Origin: Fistularia commersonii
Lineage: Eukaryota > Chordata > Actinopteri > Syngnathiformes > Fistulariidae
DNA length: 64,000 nucleotides
Assembly: GCA_037954325.1 (NCBI GenBank)
Contig: JBBMNZ010000035.1
Span: 5,835,001-5,899,000 of the forward strand
Direction of reading: 5' to 3'
The notes below the pieces were generated by a model that was given only the letters and a program-made list of their open reading frames with translations, did not search any database and was not told the origin of the DNA. Positions 15,701 through 25,469 of this stretch are shown one piece after another. Within the stretch, counting starts at the first letter, position 1. Each line of letters starts with the position of its first letter. The translations under genes and the position numbers were made by a program.

Positions 15701-18700
15701 AAAAACTATCAACAAAACAGTGGCGGATAGAAGATATAGTTTTGAGATGAAAACAAAATAAATATTTGGTCTAAGAACTAAATAAGATAAGATAAGATAA
15801 GATAAGATAAGATAAGATAAGATAAGATAAGATAAGATAAGATAAGATAAGATAAGAACAACTTTATTATCCCGAAGGACATTGTTGTGCCAGAGTTACA
15901 GAAAATATAACAGTAATAAATAATAAAAAGAAAAAGGCAGAATTAGAAATAAAAATAAACTATAAACTATAAAGTGTCTCAGTGAAACTATAAAGTGTCT
16001 TAGTAAACAAGTGACAAAACTATAAGTGTCTTAGTAACAAGTGAGGTAAGGAGTGCACAATAGTATGATAAAATAAGTAAGAGCAGACCTCTTGTATCTC
16101 TGTGCTGTAGGAAAAGATGTTTAGATCTTCTAAAACACCGAGAGTAAGGTCTTCCACGTTGAGGGAGCTCCCGACAACAGACTCTAAGGTCCTCCAGTGT
16201 TCAGGCTTCATGAATGGGTTACGCAGATCGGTGATGACAGGCAGCTGAAGGAAAACATGCAAAAGCATTATCTCTCTGAGCTAAAACAAAAGAATCAACT
16301 CAGAAATCAGCAATTCATGTATGCAGTCCAGACGGTGATGTAAAATGATTCCTGGCTGGATATCCGATACTCACCCTCTGCTTCATGTTTTCCACCTTAT
16401 CTTTAAGACTTGGAACGATACTGTTGCTTGGAAGACCCTTCTCCAGCTGAGTGACATACTTGCCATATTTGTTAACCTGTGAGCCAAACTGTTCCAAATC
16501 GAGGTGCTCAAGATGGCTCTGTGGAATATGAAAACAGTGTAAAACAGCAAACAGTGTAAAATTAAACATGTCCAGACCCCAACATGGAATATTTCGACAG
16601 TCTCTCACCTGACCCCATCCCCTTTGTAAGGAGTCCCATTCCTCCAGAGAGTCCCAAAGCAGTTGCTTCAGCCTGAACTCTGCAGATAACTCATCCAAGG
16701 CATTAAACTTGCTCAACTCCATCTGGAGGCATCAAAAGAAAATGTTTTTGACAATCAACAATGACAAAGATCAACACATGACTGAAAAACATTTTTCAGC
16801 CCTCTTATACCACTTGGGGCTCAGACTATCATCTTGAGCGTGATCTTACAAAAACCAGATTGCCCAGATTTAGTTTTTGCCCTAATACAATAGGGACTAA
16901 TACCAATACTTGAAATACTGGAAATTTTACAGAAAAAGCTGACATTTCCTGACAGGAAGCGAGGCTGAATATACTGTAAATTTGAGATGGGTCACAAACT
17001 ATTTTGACTTTATTTCTATCAAAGGAAGGCATGTGAATTCAAAATAAATGACTGAATAACCTTGAATTTCTTCTGGTAGGAAACGCAGGCAGTGGCCTTG
17101 GCCTGCAGGTCATCTATGGCTATCTGGATCTCCCCCAGTAGGAGACGCACTTGGGAAGAATCGGCATCAATGTCTAGGATTAGAGGATCCTGGACATGAA
17201 AGATATTAAAAGCATGAGTAGAGCAAATAAACATGAACATACCATGAGCAACAAGATTCATTTCAAGATTCAACAAGATTCATTCATATTAGGCAACCTC
17301 ATGCTAAATGTTGGGTGTCTTTATTTCCTTTAACACCAAATAAATAAAGTAATTTTACCGTTTTAGGGATGAATGCAACCAACCTTTGATTTAGCGCTGG
17401 TTTCTATGACCCCATTGGTCAACTCTTCAATGTCGTTTTGAAGAGAGCTGCAAAACTTTTCCATTTTGGAGTCTCTCTCTGCTGCTCCCTCGATGATGAT
17501 GTTGTGTAATGAGTTAATAGATGGTTGCAGGGTAGCAAAAGCCACTACATCCTCTGGAGTAATGGGGACTGAATACATGTTTATCAGATTATGCATCTGG
17601 CAAACTATTTCCTGTTGGTCCTCCAGCACCGTAATCTGATATGTTGGAATACAAAAATAAATACAATGGGGGGGGTTGCAAGATGAAAAAGAGCACATGC
17701 TTTTTTTGGGGTCGTTGCAACCAAACCAAAACAAACAAAAAAACATAGCTAAACATGAACATCTTACCCTCCTCTGTATCTCATCCAGGAATGTTAGGTA
17801 GTTGGCTAACTCAGCAGTAGTAGAGGGCCTGAACTCTAGTTTAAACTTGGCATCACCTGCCTCTGCAATGAGTGCATCCAGCTTCCTCTTAGCCAGGTGA
17901 GTGATTAGTTCATTGATTACCTGGAACAGATGTTTAGAGCTAAGCAACACACTTCAACATTTTTTGCTATTATTTTATCAACCCGTCTATGTGGGGGAAA
18001 TTGTTATGATAAAACATATCAAACATAACATAATTTTGTTTTAATCCATGTAGATATCTCATGTCTGTCTAATCTGTCCTGACCTCCAGACAGCGGAGGG
18101 GGGAAGAGATGAGCATCTCTTTCAGCTGTGTTTTATCCACAAGTAGTAATCCAAGATGCCTTCTCTGTTGGATAGCTAAGGCCTCCTTGTGCTCACTATG
18201 ATACAATTCCAGTGCCTTTCCAAAAAAGGACAATTCTGTGAAATGAAGCAATCAACAAAAATAATTTTGGAAGATAATCACTGATTTGTTCTGTATGTTG
18301 GTACATGGATATATTTTGGGTAACAGTTTGTTTTGTGTGTTGACAGATGTGGTCTTGGAATTAAATGACACAACTGGGAGAAGATCGTTATCTTTTTGGA
18401 GGACTGTCAGTAATATACCTATATATATATATATATATATATTATATTTATATGTGGACATAAACTGGACTATGTATGCGGGCAAGTCAATCATTCTAGG
18501 TTTCCTAATATTGGCGTTTAGTGACAAATAAGCTAAAACAAACCTAATCTTGTAGCTTTCATATTGAGTGTGAATTAAACATCTCATGATTATACATCAT
18601 ATTTTCACAGAAACAAGATTGCCTCTATATGTTTGGATTTTACAAGCTAAGGAGTTTTGTTTATATGTTTATTCATTTTCCTCCTATATATATATATATA

Positions 18701-21700
18701 TATATTATTATATTTGTGTGTATTTTCTTGAATATCAAAGCGGGTTTCTTGTCAAAAAAAATGCTATAAAGTGGCAGAATATTTTCAACATTAAAAATAT
18801 AATACAATTTTCTTTAAGAAGTATATGAGTGAACGAGTGAACAAAAGTCATATTGATAAATTACCATGATCGTGTTGCCGTAATGCATCCAGATCCAGAC
18901 TTTCGTTCTCCTTGTAAAACAAACGAAAATGCTCAAAAGTGAGGGAATACACTTTTGCTCCTTCAAATGCCAACCTGAGAGATTTCTGGGAGTAATAGAA
19001 AAACATATACGTAAGTGTGCATTTAAATACACAGAAAAATGCAATTTGATCAATTTATACAGTAACTTAAAAATACAAAACAATGCTGAAAGAAAATTGA
19101 CCTTAATTTTTTGGATTACACTTTGATGGTGGCAATCCGTCTCAATAATAAATTGCAAACTGGGGCCATCTTTGTACTCTTGTTCGTAGGGTTCATATTC
19201 CAGTTGCTAAATATCGGCAGTAACACACAAAGATCAAGTTAAAAATGAAATTGTTGCAAAAAATAGATGTAAATTTGTGGTGCTGAATAAGCATGGCAGG
19301 GAGCGTCTGCACAACCTCGTCCTCTTCATTTTTTGTCAGAGAATAAAAATCTTGATCAGCTGTGAGCGCATCCACTGACATCACTGTGTTCTGGAATTGC
19401 CCAGTGACTTCTGCAATAGTTTCCTGTTGGAGAAAAATGAGTGGTTCACACACAGCAACTAGAAACAATCATATTTGGATCCAAATTAAGTAGTTAAGAA
19501 GTCTCCTGTCAAACCTGAAAGTTCTCCTCTGAGGGTTTGTAGGTCAACACATGGGAGTCCAGCATCAGTTCTAACATGAACATTGGTTGGCCACGTGTAG
19601 CTTCACACTCCAAAGACTAAATTAGGAAATACAAAAAGCAGGACTCAGCACTAGTATGTTTGCTTGTTGTGACAACACACTTTTTCAACTGAGAATAATC
19701 ACGATCTATGTTTGGATTAAAGGTTTCAAGGGAGTTTGATGCTCTACCTTCTTATCTGCCCCCTCCTCAGTAGGGTCAGTGTCAGGCTGGTGGCACCAGC
19801 TTTGAATAACAGCACAGCTGGGCATTTGACCCACCTGCTCCTCCAGAACAGCTAGTAGTTTAGACACTGCGCTCACCAGTAACATGTGCAAGGTGCTGAC
19901 AAGCATATAGTCGACAAGGCGAATGAAGCTGGATGGGGGTGAGAAACTGAGGGTTGGTGGGTTGTTTGGTATTGATGTACAACATTAAGACTTAGGATAT
20001 TGGGAAGAGCAACGTGCTACAAGTATCGTCACATTGCTGCAGTCTTATCAAGTTTCTCATTGAAGTGTATGGTCTTCTCACATAATCTTTTTAATCTATT
20101 TTGAATGCAAATAGTCAAAACTTCTTCACAAGTAAATTATTATTGTCTGGTATATAAGTCATGGCGACTGAAATGAACTCAAGGAGACTACCCACCAGAG
20201 GAGACGTTTATAGAGGAAAGTCTTATTGACCTCGGATAGAAGTTTCAGTTTGCTTTGACCTATAACAAGCATGAAAAAAAACAATGAAACACCCAAATAT
20301 TATTGCATGCATGTGTTTTAATGTGGATCCAACTGATCAACAAGTACGTACTTGGGATGTTTGATTTGTATTTATGCTCAGCTAAGTAGTTGCGACAGGC
20401 ATTAATTGTGACATCCTTTACCAGCTCTCGAAATTTTTTCAGGTCACACAACACCTGTCAAAAGTGAACAAAGAGGTTTCAAAATTAGAAATTAGGCATA
20501 ATTATAAAAAGGCATATAAAGGTACTCACATAGACACTTAAAATGTCCTTTTTTTAGTGGATTGACGGATCAGGAAGATATTTTTGCATAAAAGTGTGAT
20601 TGCACCTCTTGTAGCTGCCTGAACTGGGTGTCCTTAAACTCCTGCAGTGTATAGGTGTGTTTCTTCTCCATGTGATACAAGCCTGAGGTACTGATTTCAA
20701 AACACATTTTCCTGATGTCTATCAGTGCTGGGCTAAGTGACTGCGTAAAACCAATAAGTACATCACAACAAATCAAAGACTTCAACATGACTCCAACATT
20801 AACAGAATGTGTTAATTTATGTTATGTCTTGACTGTAAATGATCAAAATTAAAGCATACCTGACTGACAAAGAACAAACTCTGTCGGAGAAATTCCCTTG
20901 CCATATGGACCTTCTTGTTGCGAACTTTTATGTGCCAGACATAGAAGGCTTTGAATATTTTAAAGCGTGCGAAAAAAGGTATTTGAATGAGCTTACAGTG
21001 CAGCTCATACTCCTTTTCCCACCGCTCACGGGTTACAATGTCGCACTCATTATGAAACACTGTTATCACATCTTCATTGCTGATCATCATGTAGTCATTC
21101 TTATTATACTCATGGTATTGAACTTTTGTAGTACAGTCCAGCTTTCCGTCTCTCTTGAGAGAAAAGGGCCACCTGAGAGGACTAGGGGTCGACATCGCGC
21201 TCTGTCCAAAAAACAAAAAACAGATCAAGTCCCTCATGCAGGCATCTCAACTAGCATTACGTTCAAACCAGATAGCAGTTGAAGTACATCAATAGGACAA
21301 AAAGTCAGATAGTCAATTGAAACACACACAAAATGACTCATTAGACCAACAGATAAATATTTTTGTGTTTCTAGCATACACTAACTTCAGTTGATAATTA
21401 TGGTATCAGCAATTTAAATCCACAGTTGTAATACTCAAAGAGATAAATGAGATGATAATGTTCAATGATTTCCTCTCCTTGAAGAAATGTGTCACCGACC
21501 TTTGAGGTGCCAAGCAGAGGAGGCAGCTGGACAGACAGCTGCTCGCGGTGTCTCTGTGGCTGTTCTCTCTGCTGGGCAGAAGGCGTCTCAGTGTGCCAGC
21601 CTGGAAAAAACTCCTGGGTCTTTAAGTGTTTGGGAACTGGCTGTTTTCGGGTCACGCGCCTCTTCAGCACAGCCTAGAATAATTTTGGTTGGTCACGGAG

Positions 21701-22631
21701 AAGGTAATATTCATCAGTATTGCACTCAAGCACCATTTACCAATCTCCCATTAAAAGATTGTGATCACTATTTGTAAGATATCTTTATGTTGATTGAATC
21801 TTTCGGCCCCGGCAACTCATACAGTTTTAGCTGAAACTGTACAATTACATAAAATTAGAATAAAATGTATGTAAATTTATGGAATCATATGTATGCCAAA
21901 CATCCTTGTTTGCAGTGTTCATTCCCATTCATGCAACAACTCTTCAGACTAGTTTGATGGTAATAAGTTGTTAATTCAACATTAATTAATACTATCTGAA
22001 ATAGCATGATAGAAAACCCAACATAGTTGGGTTTTCTATCATGCTCCATATAACCTAAGATAATCCCTGTCCAACACTAAATTGAGCCCATGTTGTGCAC
22101 GTGACCCTAGTCGGTCAGTAAACCTTTTACATGGAAAGGATTCTAACTCATTAGTGATAACTCTATTAATAGTCCCCGCGAATTATCACGCACAACACCA
22201 GACACCCGGGTCTGTCTCATCATAAGCACTTCTCCACGAAATATCTGCTATGAAAGGGTGTGGTTACATTGTATTTTCTTGTCATACCTGTGTATCTTTG
22301 ACCGGAATCTTTGGTAGTTTTGTGCAACTTGATACTTCAGGCAACTTGTGCTTTCGCTCTAGTAAAGAGTGTTAATTGGAAAAGAATTACTGTAGAATTA
22401 CTTAAGAGAAAGGGAAAGCAAAGATATTGTGCAATTGCTCACATTCTAAACAGGACACACTTAAGGCACAATGTTGTTATGGCATTGTCAAAGCTACCCT
22501 GAGACAGAGAAGTTAAATAACAGTCATGGTGTATTTAAAACAGCCAGTAAAGGAGGGGGCTTACCATTTGACTCATTCTCTCTGCTCTGACCGAAGTGAC
22601 GGGGTGAATCCTTGGGAAACGCAGAAGCCAT
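1..22631 (-). CDS. dnah6: dnah6, axonemal dynein heavy chain 6, 5' half (45 exons; 3' half off the left edge)
   Basis: Encodes a single-headed inner-arm axonemal dynein heavy chain, a microtubule motor of motile cilia and sperm flagella. Forty-five exons with compatible phases give 6571 coding bases, about 2190 residues, against roughly 4150 for the whole family member. Landmarks are the AAA1 P-loop GPAGTGKT (about residue 1355), the AAA1 Walker B region CFDEFNR, the AAA2 P-loop GPSGGGKT (about 1636), and the AAA3 P-loop GGTGVGK followed by VVFVDDLNMP. Identity as DNAH6 rather than DNAH3/7/12 rests on remembered DNAH6 stretches such as LIRALRDSNLPKFLTDDALL, NSERIKLTP and SKCVQG. The start at 22629-22631 has a good Kozak context (ACCATGG). 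The first few hundred residues are divergent and the tail seems about 80 residues shorter than in mammals. The last exon seen ends at 56 with a normal donor, so the gene continues leftwards. Confidence 0.95.
56..578 (-). CDS. dnah6: dnah6 exons 44-45: C-terminal part of AAA3 (window edge)
   Basis: Exons: 447-578 and 56-227, encoding residues 2090-2190 plus one base. Exon 44 reads ACAPPGGGRNPVTPRFIRHF, the conserved AAA3 loop. Exon 45 reads from AILSGFLSDF to SHYVFNLRDLSKCVQ. The donor after exon 45 (GTGAGC at plus 50-55) is canonical, so the next exon, and all of AAA4, the stalk, AAA5, AAA6 and the C-terminal domain, lie outside the window. Confidence 0.95.
1266..3800 (-). CDS. dnah6: dnah6 exons 39-43: end of AAA2 and AAA3 module
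   Basis: Exons: 3618-3800, 3283-3426, 1998-2219, 1679-1826, 1266-1423. They encode residues 1805-2089. Exon 39 has QVDISKVNTLCSLLESLLLG and exon 40 QTFVFSYLWAVGGNLN. Exon 41 has FFEMLVPTTDTV and ends exactly at the AAA3 P-loop GGTGVGK. Exon 42 starts with S, completing GKS, and contains PVYINFSAQTSS. Exon 43 has VVFVDDLNMPKLDSYGSQPP, the AAA3 Walker B region. Exon 41 has no GT after it; the only sensible donor is a GC (AAG|GCAAGG) at plus positions 1996-1997, a GC-AG intron. Confidence 0.94.
2345..2432. repeat. Imperfect (GT)n tract
   Basis: Interrupted GT/GC/AT dinucleotides in the dnah6 intron between exons 40 and 41. Confidence 0.85.
5014..6479 (-). CDS. dnah6: dnah6 exons 34-38: AAA2 module
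   Basis: Exons: 6372-6479, 6135-6261, 5559-5771, 5242-5463, 5014-5136. They encode residues 1541-1804. Exon 34 gives the diagnostic ALRDSNLPKFLTDDALL and exon 35 SDLFPGVCIPEHDYGILQST. Exon 36 holds the AAA2 P-loop GPSGGGKT preceded by YETMLVRHGVMLV. Exon 37 holds DGPVDALWIENMNTVLDDNK and exon 38 SPATVSRCGMVYIDPDELKW. In dyneins this site binds nucleotide but is usually not a fast ATPase. The modules are contiguous and open in all exons. Confidence 0.96.
6499..6526. repeat. (TGAA)n tetranucleotide repeat
   Basis: Seven units of AATG/TGAA about 20 bases upstream, in transcription sense, of dnah6 exon 34. Confidence 0.85.
7415..7466. repeat. (CA)n tract
   Basis: CACGCA units passing into CACACA, in the intron between dnah6 exons 33 and 34. 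Confidence 0.85.
8034..8240 (-). mobile_element. Old tRNA-derived SINE in a dnah6 intron
   Basis: The stretch GTTCTCTGCATTTAACCTAT, followed by TTGGGAAGCCGTTTAGCC, CTTGCCCAACAGCACCATGG, GGGTATCAAACC and GCAACCTGTG, follows the layout of a common fish SINE-like repeat read from its tail. GGGTATCAAACC is a reversed B-box. Much diverged. It lies in the intron between exons 33 and 34. Confidence 0.5.
8498..10679 (-). CDS. dnah6: dnah6 exons 30-33: AAA1, the main ATPase module
   Basis: Exons: 10518-10679, 9048-9185, 8763-8930, 8498-8646. They encode residues 1335 to about 1540. Exon 30 carries DRCYLCLMGALQLDLGGAP and the P-loop GPAGTGKTETTKDLAKALA. Exon 31 carries CCFDEFNRIDIEVLSVIAQQ, the Walker B segment with the catalytic glutamate. 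Exon 32 carries ITMNPGYAGRTELPDNLKAL, the sensor-1 region with the arginine-rich turn. Exon 33 carries YSEGFESSKTLARKM. The key ATPase residues are all present, so AAA1 should be active. The introns here are comparatively long (1.2-2 kb). Confidence 0.96.
11888..17920 (-). CDS. dnah6: dnah6 exons 14-29: distal tail and linker
   Basis: Exons: 17768-17920, 17384-17635, 17061-17189, 16609-16722, 16375-16518, 16089-16244, 15586-15636, 15333-15425, 15071-15190, 14534-14714, 14352-14448, 13915-14143, 12727-12891, 12402-12512, 12156-12281, 11888-12043. They encode residues 576-1334, ending just before AAA1. Recognisable segments are VFILGGTDDIQ (exon 21), FYFLSNDELLKILAQTRNPQ (exon 25), RGKLPQLHRNIITALITIDV (exon 28) and EYLGACPRLVITPLT (exon 29). 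The FYFLSNDELL segment is a hallmark of the dynein linker. Exon 20 is only 51 bases. Every exon is open and every junction keeps phase. Confidence 0.93.
12674..12720. repeat. (GT)n microsatellite
   Basis: About 22 uninterrupted GT units, in the dnah6 intron starting only 6 bases from the exon 26 donor. Length variation here could affect splicing of the dynein linker exon. Confidence 0.9.
15269..15320. repeat. (TG)n tract with GCAC interruptions
   Basis: TG repeat followed by alternating CG-rich GTGCGTGCACGCGTGCG, next to dnah6 exon 21. Alternating purine-pyrimidine sequence of this kind can adopt Z-DNA. Confidence 0.85.
15781..15857. repeat. (GATAA)n pentanucleotide array
   Basis: About 15 perfect AAGAT/GATAA units, followed by repeated ATAAACTATAAAGTGTCT-like segments up to 16030. 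Lies in the intron between dnah6 exons 19 and 20. Confidence 0.95.
18084..22631 (-). CDS. dnah6: dnah6 exons 1-13: N-terminal tail
   Basis: Exons: 22565-22631, 22288-22358, 21500-21673, 20860-21201, 20606-20740, 20352-20454, 20196-20259, 19748-19928, 19515-19616, 19316-19423, 19102-19206, 18865-18985, 18084-18235. Together they encode residues 1-575, the part that binds intermediate/light chains and other tails. The first three exons match known DNAH6 only weakly (RKHKLPEVSSCTKLPKIPVK in exon 2). Exon 4 carries YNKNDYMMIS and exon 5 HTYTLQEFKDTQ, both diagnostic. Exon 13 ends SSPLRCLE. All internal phases agree: for example exon 6 ends with one base, and exons 6 and 7 join to read NIPSQSK. 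The exon 10 donor is the least certain because homology runs a few codons past it in the duplicate copy. Confidence 0.85.
18418..18440. repeat. (AT)n tract
   Basis: Uninterrupted AT dinucleotides in the dnah6 intron between exons 12 and 13; a second tract is at 18685-18705. Confidence 0.85.
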
Positions 22632-23346
22632 GGTGCGTTAAAGCAATTTCCGCCGAAGGCTCTTGACAGAAGATGGATAGAAGTCAGAAAAAGTGATGGT
22701 TATGTTAGTAAATGATCCACAAATAAGCGGGATAACGTCGGTAGATGGACAGATGGATGACGGCTGGATAGGGGAAAATAATTGGTAGTCAAAATATCTT
22801 TGTGTACTTTCACTAGGTTGCAGTATTCTCCCCGATTTCCCATTCCATCATGCTTGCACTGCATCTGCTGTGTCATCACAGTTATAATGTTTCCCTTTTG
22901 TGATATCACAGCTTCTTCTATGTGACACAGCTCCACACACCCGAACCCCCAGGACTGGGACCGAACCCGCCCAGCCTCGGAACCGAAGAGTGTGTTTCCC
23001 AAGTCCCCGTTTTTTTCCACACTCATCATTATTATTGCATCTGGAAAATGAACGCAAAAGCCGAACAGCCGCCGCGCCTTATAATCCGAACGTGGCGTGT
23101 AGTTGTTTCTAAAGTACTTCGACACGCCAAGCAAAAAGGGACAACCCCGTCCAAACTAAAGCTGAAAATTAGAAAATAAAAGTAAAAACAGCCTACCATC
23201 AATGTCAAGCGCCGAGGTATGTTTTATGTTTGTGCTTTTCTGTGTAAAAAGGTGTGGAAAACATCTCAGTTAAGGCAGTTTGTTTTTACTGAGGTAACAA
23301 CACAAGTTAAACGTCCGATCATACACAGCTGCAAGAGCCGTTTATG

Positions 23347-23359
23347 GTTGCCAAGCAAC
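23347..23359. promoter_or_regulatory. Candidate RFX X-box upstream of dnah6
   Basis: The sequence GTTGCCAAGCAAC is two inverted half-sites (GTTGCC and AGCAAC) with a one-base spacer, fitting the X-box bound by RFX factors that drive ciliary genes. It lies about 715 bases upstream of the dnah6 ATG in a CpG-richer stretch. X-boxes are known in many dynein and basal-body gene promoters; binding here is inferred. Confidence 0.55.
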
Positions 23360-23487
23360 AGCGGGCATTCCCGGCGTGCAGCGCAACCTTATGTTGTGGC
23401 AACGCAGGAGTTCCAAATTTACCCTTTTATATCGAAAATGTTTGACGCACTTCTGAGAGCAGCAGATGCGCTTACGGCATTTGAACA

Positions 23488-23900
23488 TCGGTGGGCAAAA
23501 GGGTTCAGTTAATGATAATATATAATAATAATTGCAAATCGTAAACACAATACAGAAAAATAACAATATGCAAAATACAGCGAAAAAGAACATAGGTGGT
23601 CAGCAGGATTCAGGTAATAATAATATATGATAATAATTGCAAATTGTAAACACAATACAGAAAAAAATACAATAAGCAAAATACAGTGAAAAAGAACATA
23701 GGTGGCCAACAGGATTCAGTTAATAATAATATATGATAATTGAAAACTGTAAACACAATACAGAAAAATTACAACATGAAAAATACAGTGAAAAAGAACA
23801 CAGGTGGCCAAAAGGATTCAGTTAATAATAATATATGATAATAATTAAAAATTGTAAACACAATACAGAAAACATACTATACGCAGTGAAAAACAACAGG
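23488..23900. repeat. Minisatellite, about 3.8 copies of a ~105-base AT-rich unit
   Basis: A unit containing GATTCAGTTAATAATAATAT, then TAAACACAATACAGAAAA and a segment like ACAGTGAAAAAGAACATAGG recurs with starts near 23504, 23609, 23715 and 23816 (spacings 105, 106 and 101). Copies differ by scattered substitutions and a short deletion. It lies just upstream of the candidate X-box. Confidence 0.85.
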
Positions 23901-25367
23901 ACAGGGACTTTTGGAAATGTGCTTTAAATTGAATTTTGTCGGTATACAAAAAGATCACTTTTCTCCTTTGGAATTTCTGTTTTCATGATTCCGAGTGAGT
24001 AGAATAAATAGATAATCCTCGTCGGTGTAACATGAAACAACCTGGCACCATCGTTTCTTTGCTTTAATGACACCAGAGGAAATGGAGAATAGTGGTTTTC
24101 ACTAGGAAGTTATTCCTACAAATTGCCAATAGATGTCGCTGCCGCCTGTTGCCGAGGCTGTGGGAAAGGAAAGACGTGTGAAATCCCCGCGATTGAATAT
24201 TTCTTCTACTTTTAGAGGAAAATATATCAACCAACTCCTGTCAATTGACCATCTACATTTGCCCCTGCAAGACCAGTGTTGAAGTGTTTTTTTTTTTGTT
24301 GTTTTGTTAGTTTCTGTTTTTTTCATTATCATTTTGCAATACAAAAAGGACTGCCAGTTGAAGCCACCATACAGTGCATACCAGAATTTGTAGTTTTAAG
24401 CACTGATGCTGCTGTCAAATAAGTTAGCTTTGAAAAACTGATGGCACAATCCCTGAGCGTCCCTGCTTGACTTTCCTCTTATTCACAGAACACATGGCAT
24501 CGCATTTCATCATGAAATATCTGTCCATCCACAATCCTCTTGTTCACTCTGAGATAGTCCATTGAAGCAGCTTCCAAGCCTGCTTGAGCCAATTTGGCTC
24601 AGTTCTGGCACAGATAAGTTTGAATTCCCTTTAGTGGATGGCTGGATTTACTCTTGATTGGGTAATGCAGCAAACCCCTGTTGTTTTTTTAAACTTTTTT
24701 TTTTTTTTTTTTTTTTTACCAAAGAAACCCTGATCCCATGTTTCTAAAAGCTACAAATAAGCTTTTGTTGATGCTGTGATGAAGCTTGTAGGCTTCTTCC
24801 CTTCACACACGGTAAATATTGTTATAGTCTTGTAGCAGACACTGCAGAAAAACTTAATCCCTTACTATCTGTCTTCAAGAAAAATAATAATTTCATTTAT
24901 TTTCTCGCATCTTTGATAAACGAGCGATCCTTGGGCCTCCTTGATTTCAAAGTTACCAGATATTTGTGTATCTTGCTTTCGTACAAAGTCTAGACAGTAG
25001 TCCATAAACAAATCTCACAATCACTCTCATTATGAGACACAAATCCCCTTCATCCATTTTTTTCAAAATGTTCTACTAGTCTAAATGGTAGACATTTATG
25101 TGTCAGATTGACCAGAGAAGTTATAAACAAAATCATTAAATATTTAGACACTAATTGTTGTATCTTCTGATTGTTTTTAACACACCGATATAATTAAAAG
25201 TATTTCTACATTTTTGAATACATCTTTATTATAGCCTACAGAAAAGAAAGCATTAAACAGCATCATTAATCAAACATATTACACAGAAATTAAGTAGTTT
25301 TGGATACAATGCACTAAAAACATGAAATACAACATGATTGTATTAAACTGTACAGTTTTCGAACATC

Positions 25368-25373
25368 TTTATT
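25368..25373 (-). terminator. Polyadenylation signal AATAAA for the sclt1 copy
   Basis: AATAAA on the minus strand, 97 bases downstream of the stop codon of the sclt1 copy's last exon. The distance is normal for a short 3' UTR. A second AATAAA lies further on, near 25225. Use of either site is inferred. Confidence 0.45.
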
Positions 25374-25469
25374 TGAGATCTACAATTGCTTTTTTTTTCT
25401 GTGGCCTAAATGATTAAACTTAGCACATACAAATGATCTATATTTCTCTTCCAATAGTGAAGGTTACCA

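Larger units (their letters stand above)
22632..25367. other. Intergenic region between the dnah6 start and the 3' end of the sclt1 copy
   Basis: About 2.7 kb without recognisable coding exons. It should contain the dnah6 5' UTR and promoter. The first 800 bases upstream of the ATG are richer in CpG than the introns, notably near 22940-23000, 23070-23110 and 23340-23480. A candidate X-box (23347-23359) and a 105-base tandem repeat (23488-23900) are listed separately. From 24000 to 25360 I see only AT-rich unique sequence with a long T run at about 24695-24717. An additional noncoding first exon of dnah6 cannot be excluded. Confidence 0.6.

Noticed and set aside
18252..18828. Open frames on both strands rich in Y, I and L
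   Set aside because: They run through AT repeats in a dnah6 intron; low-complexity translation without conserved residues.
20839..21282. 147-codon plus-strand open frame
   Set aside because: Antisense shadow of dnah6 exon 4, whose minus-strand frame matches the dynein family.
22922..23179. Plus-strand open frames upstream of dnah6 (85 and 70 codons)
   Set aside because: They lie in a CpG-rich promoter-like stretch, overlap one another in different frames and match no family I know.
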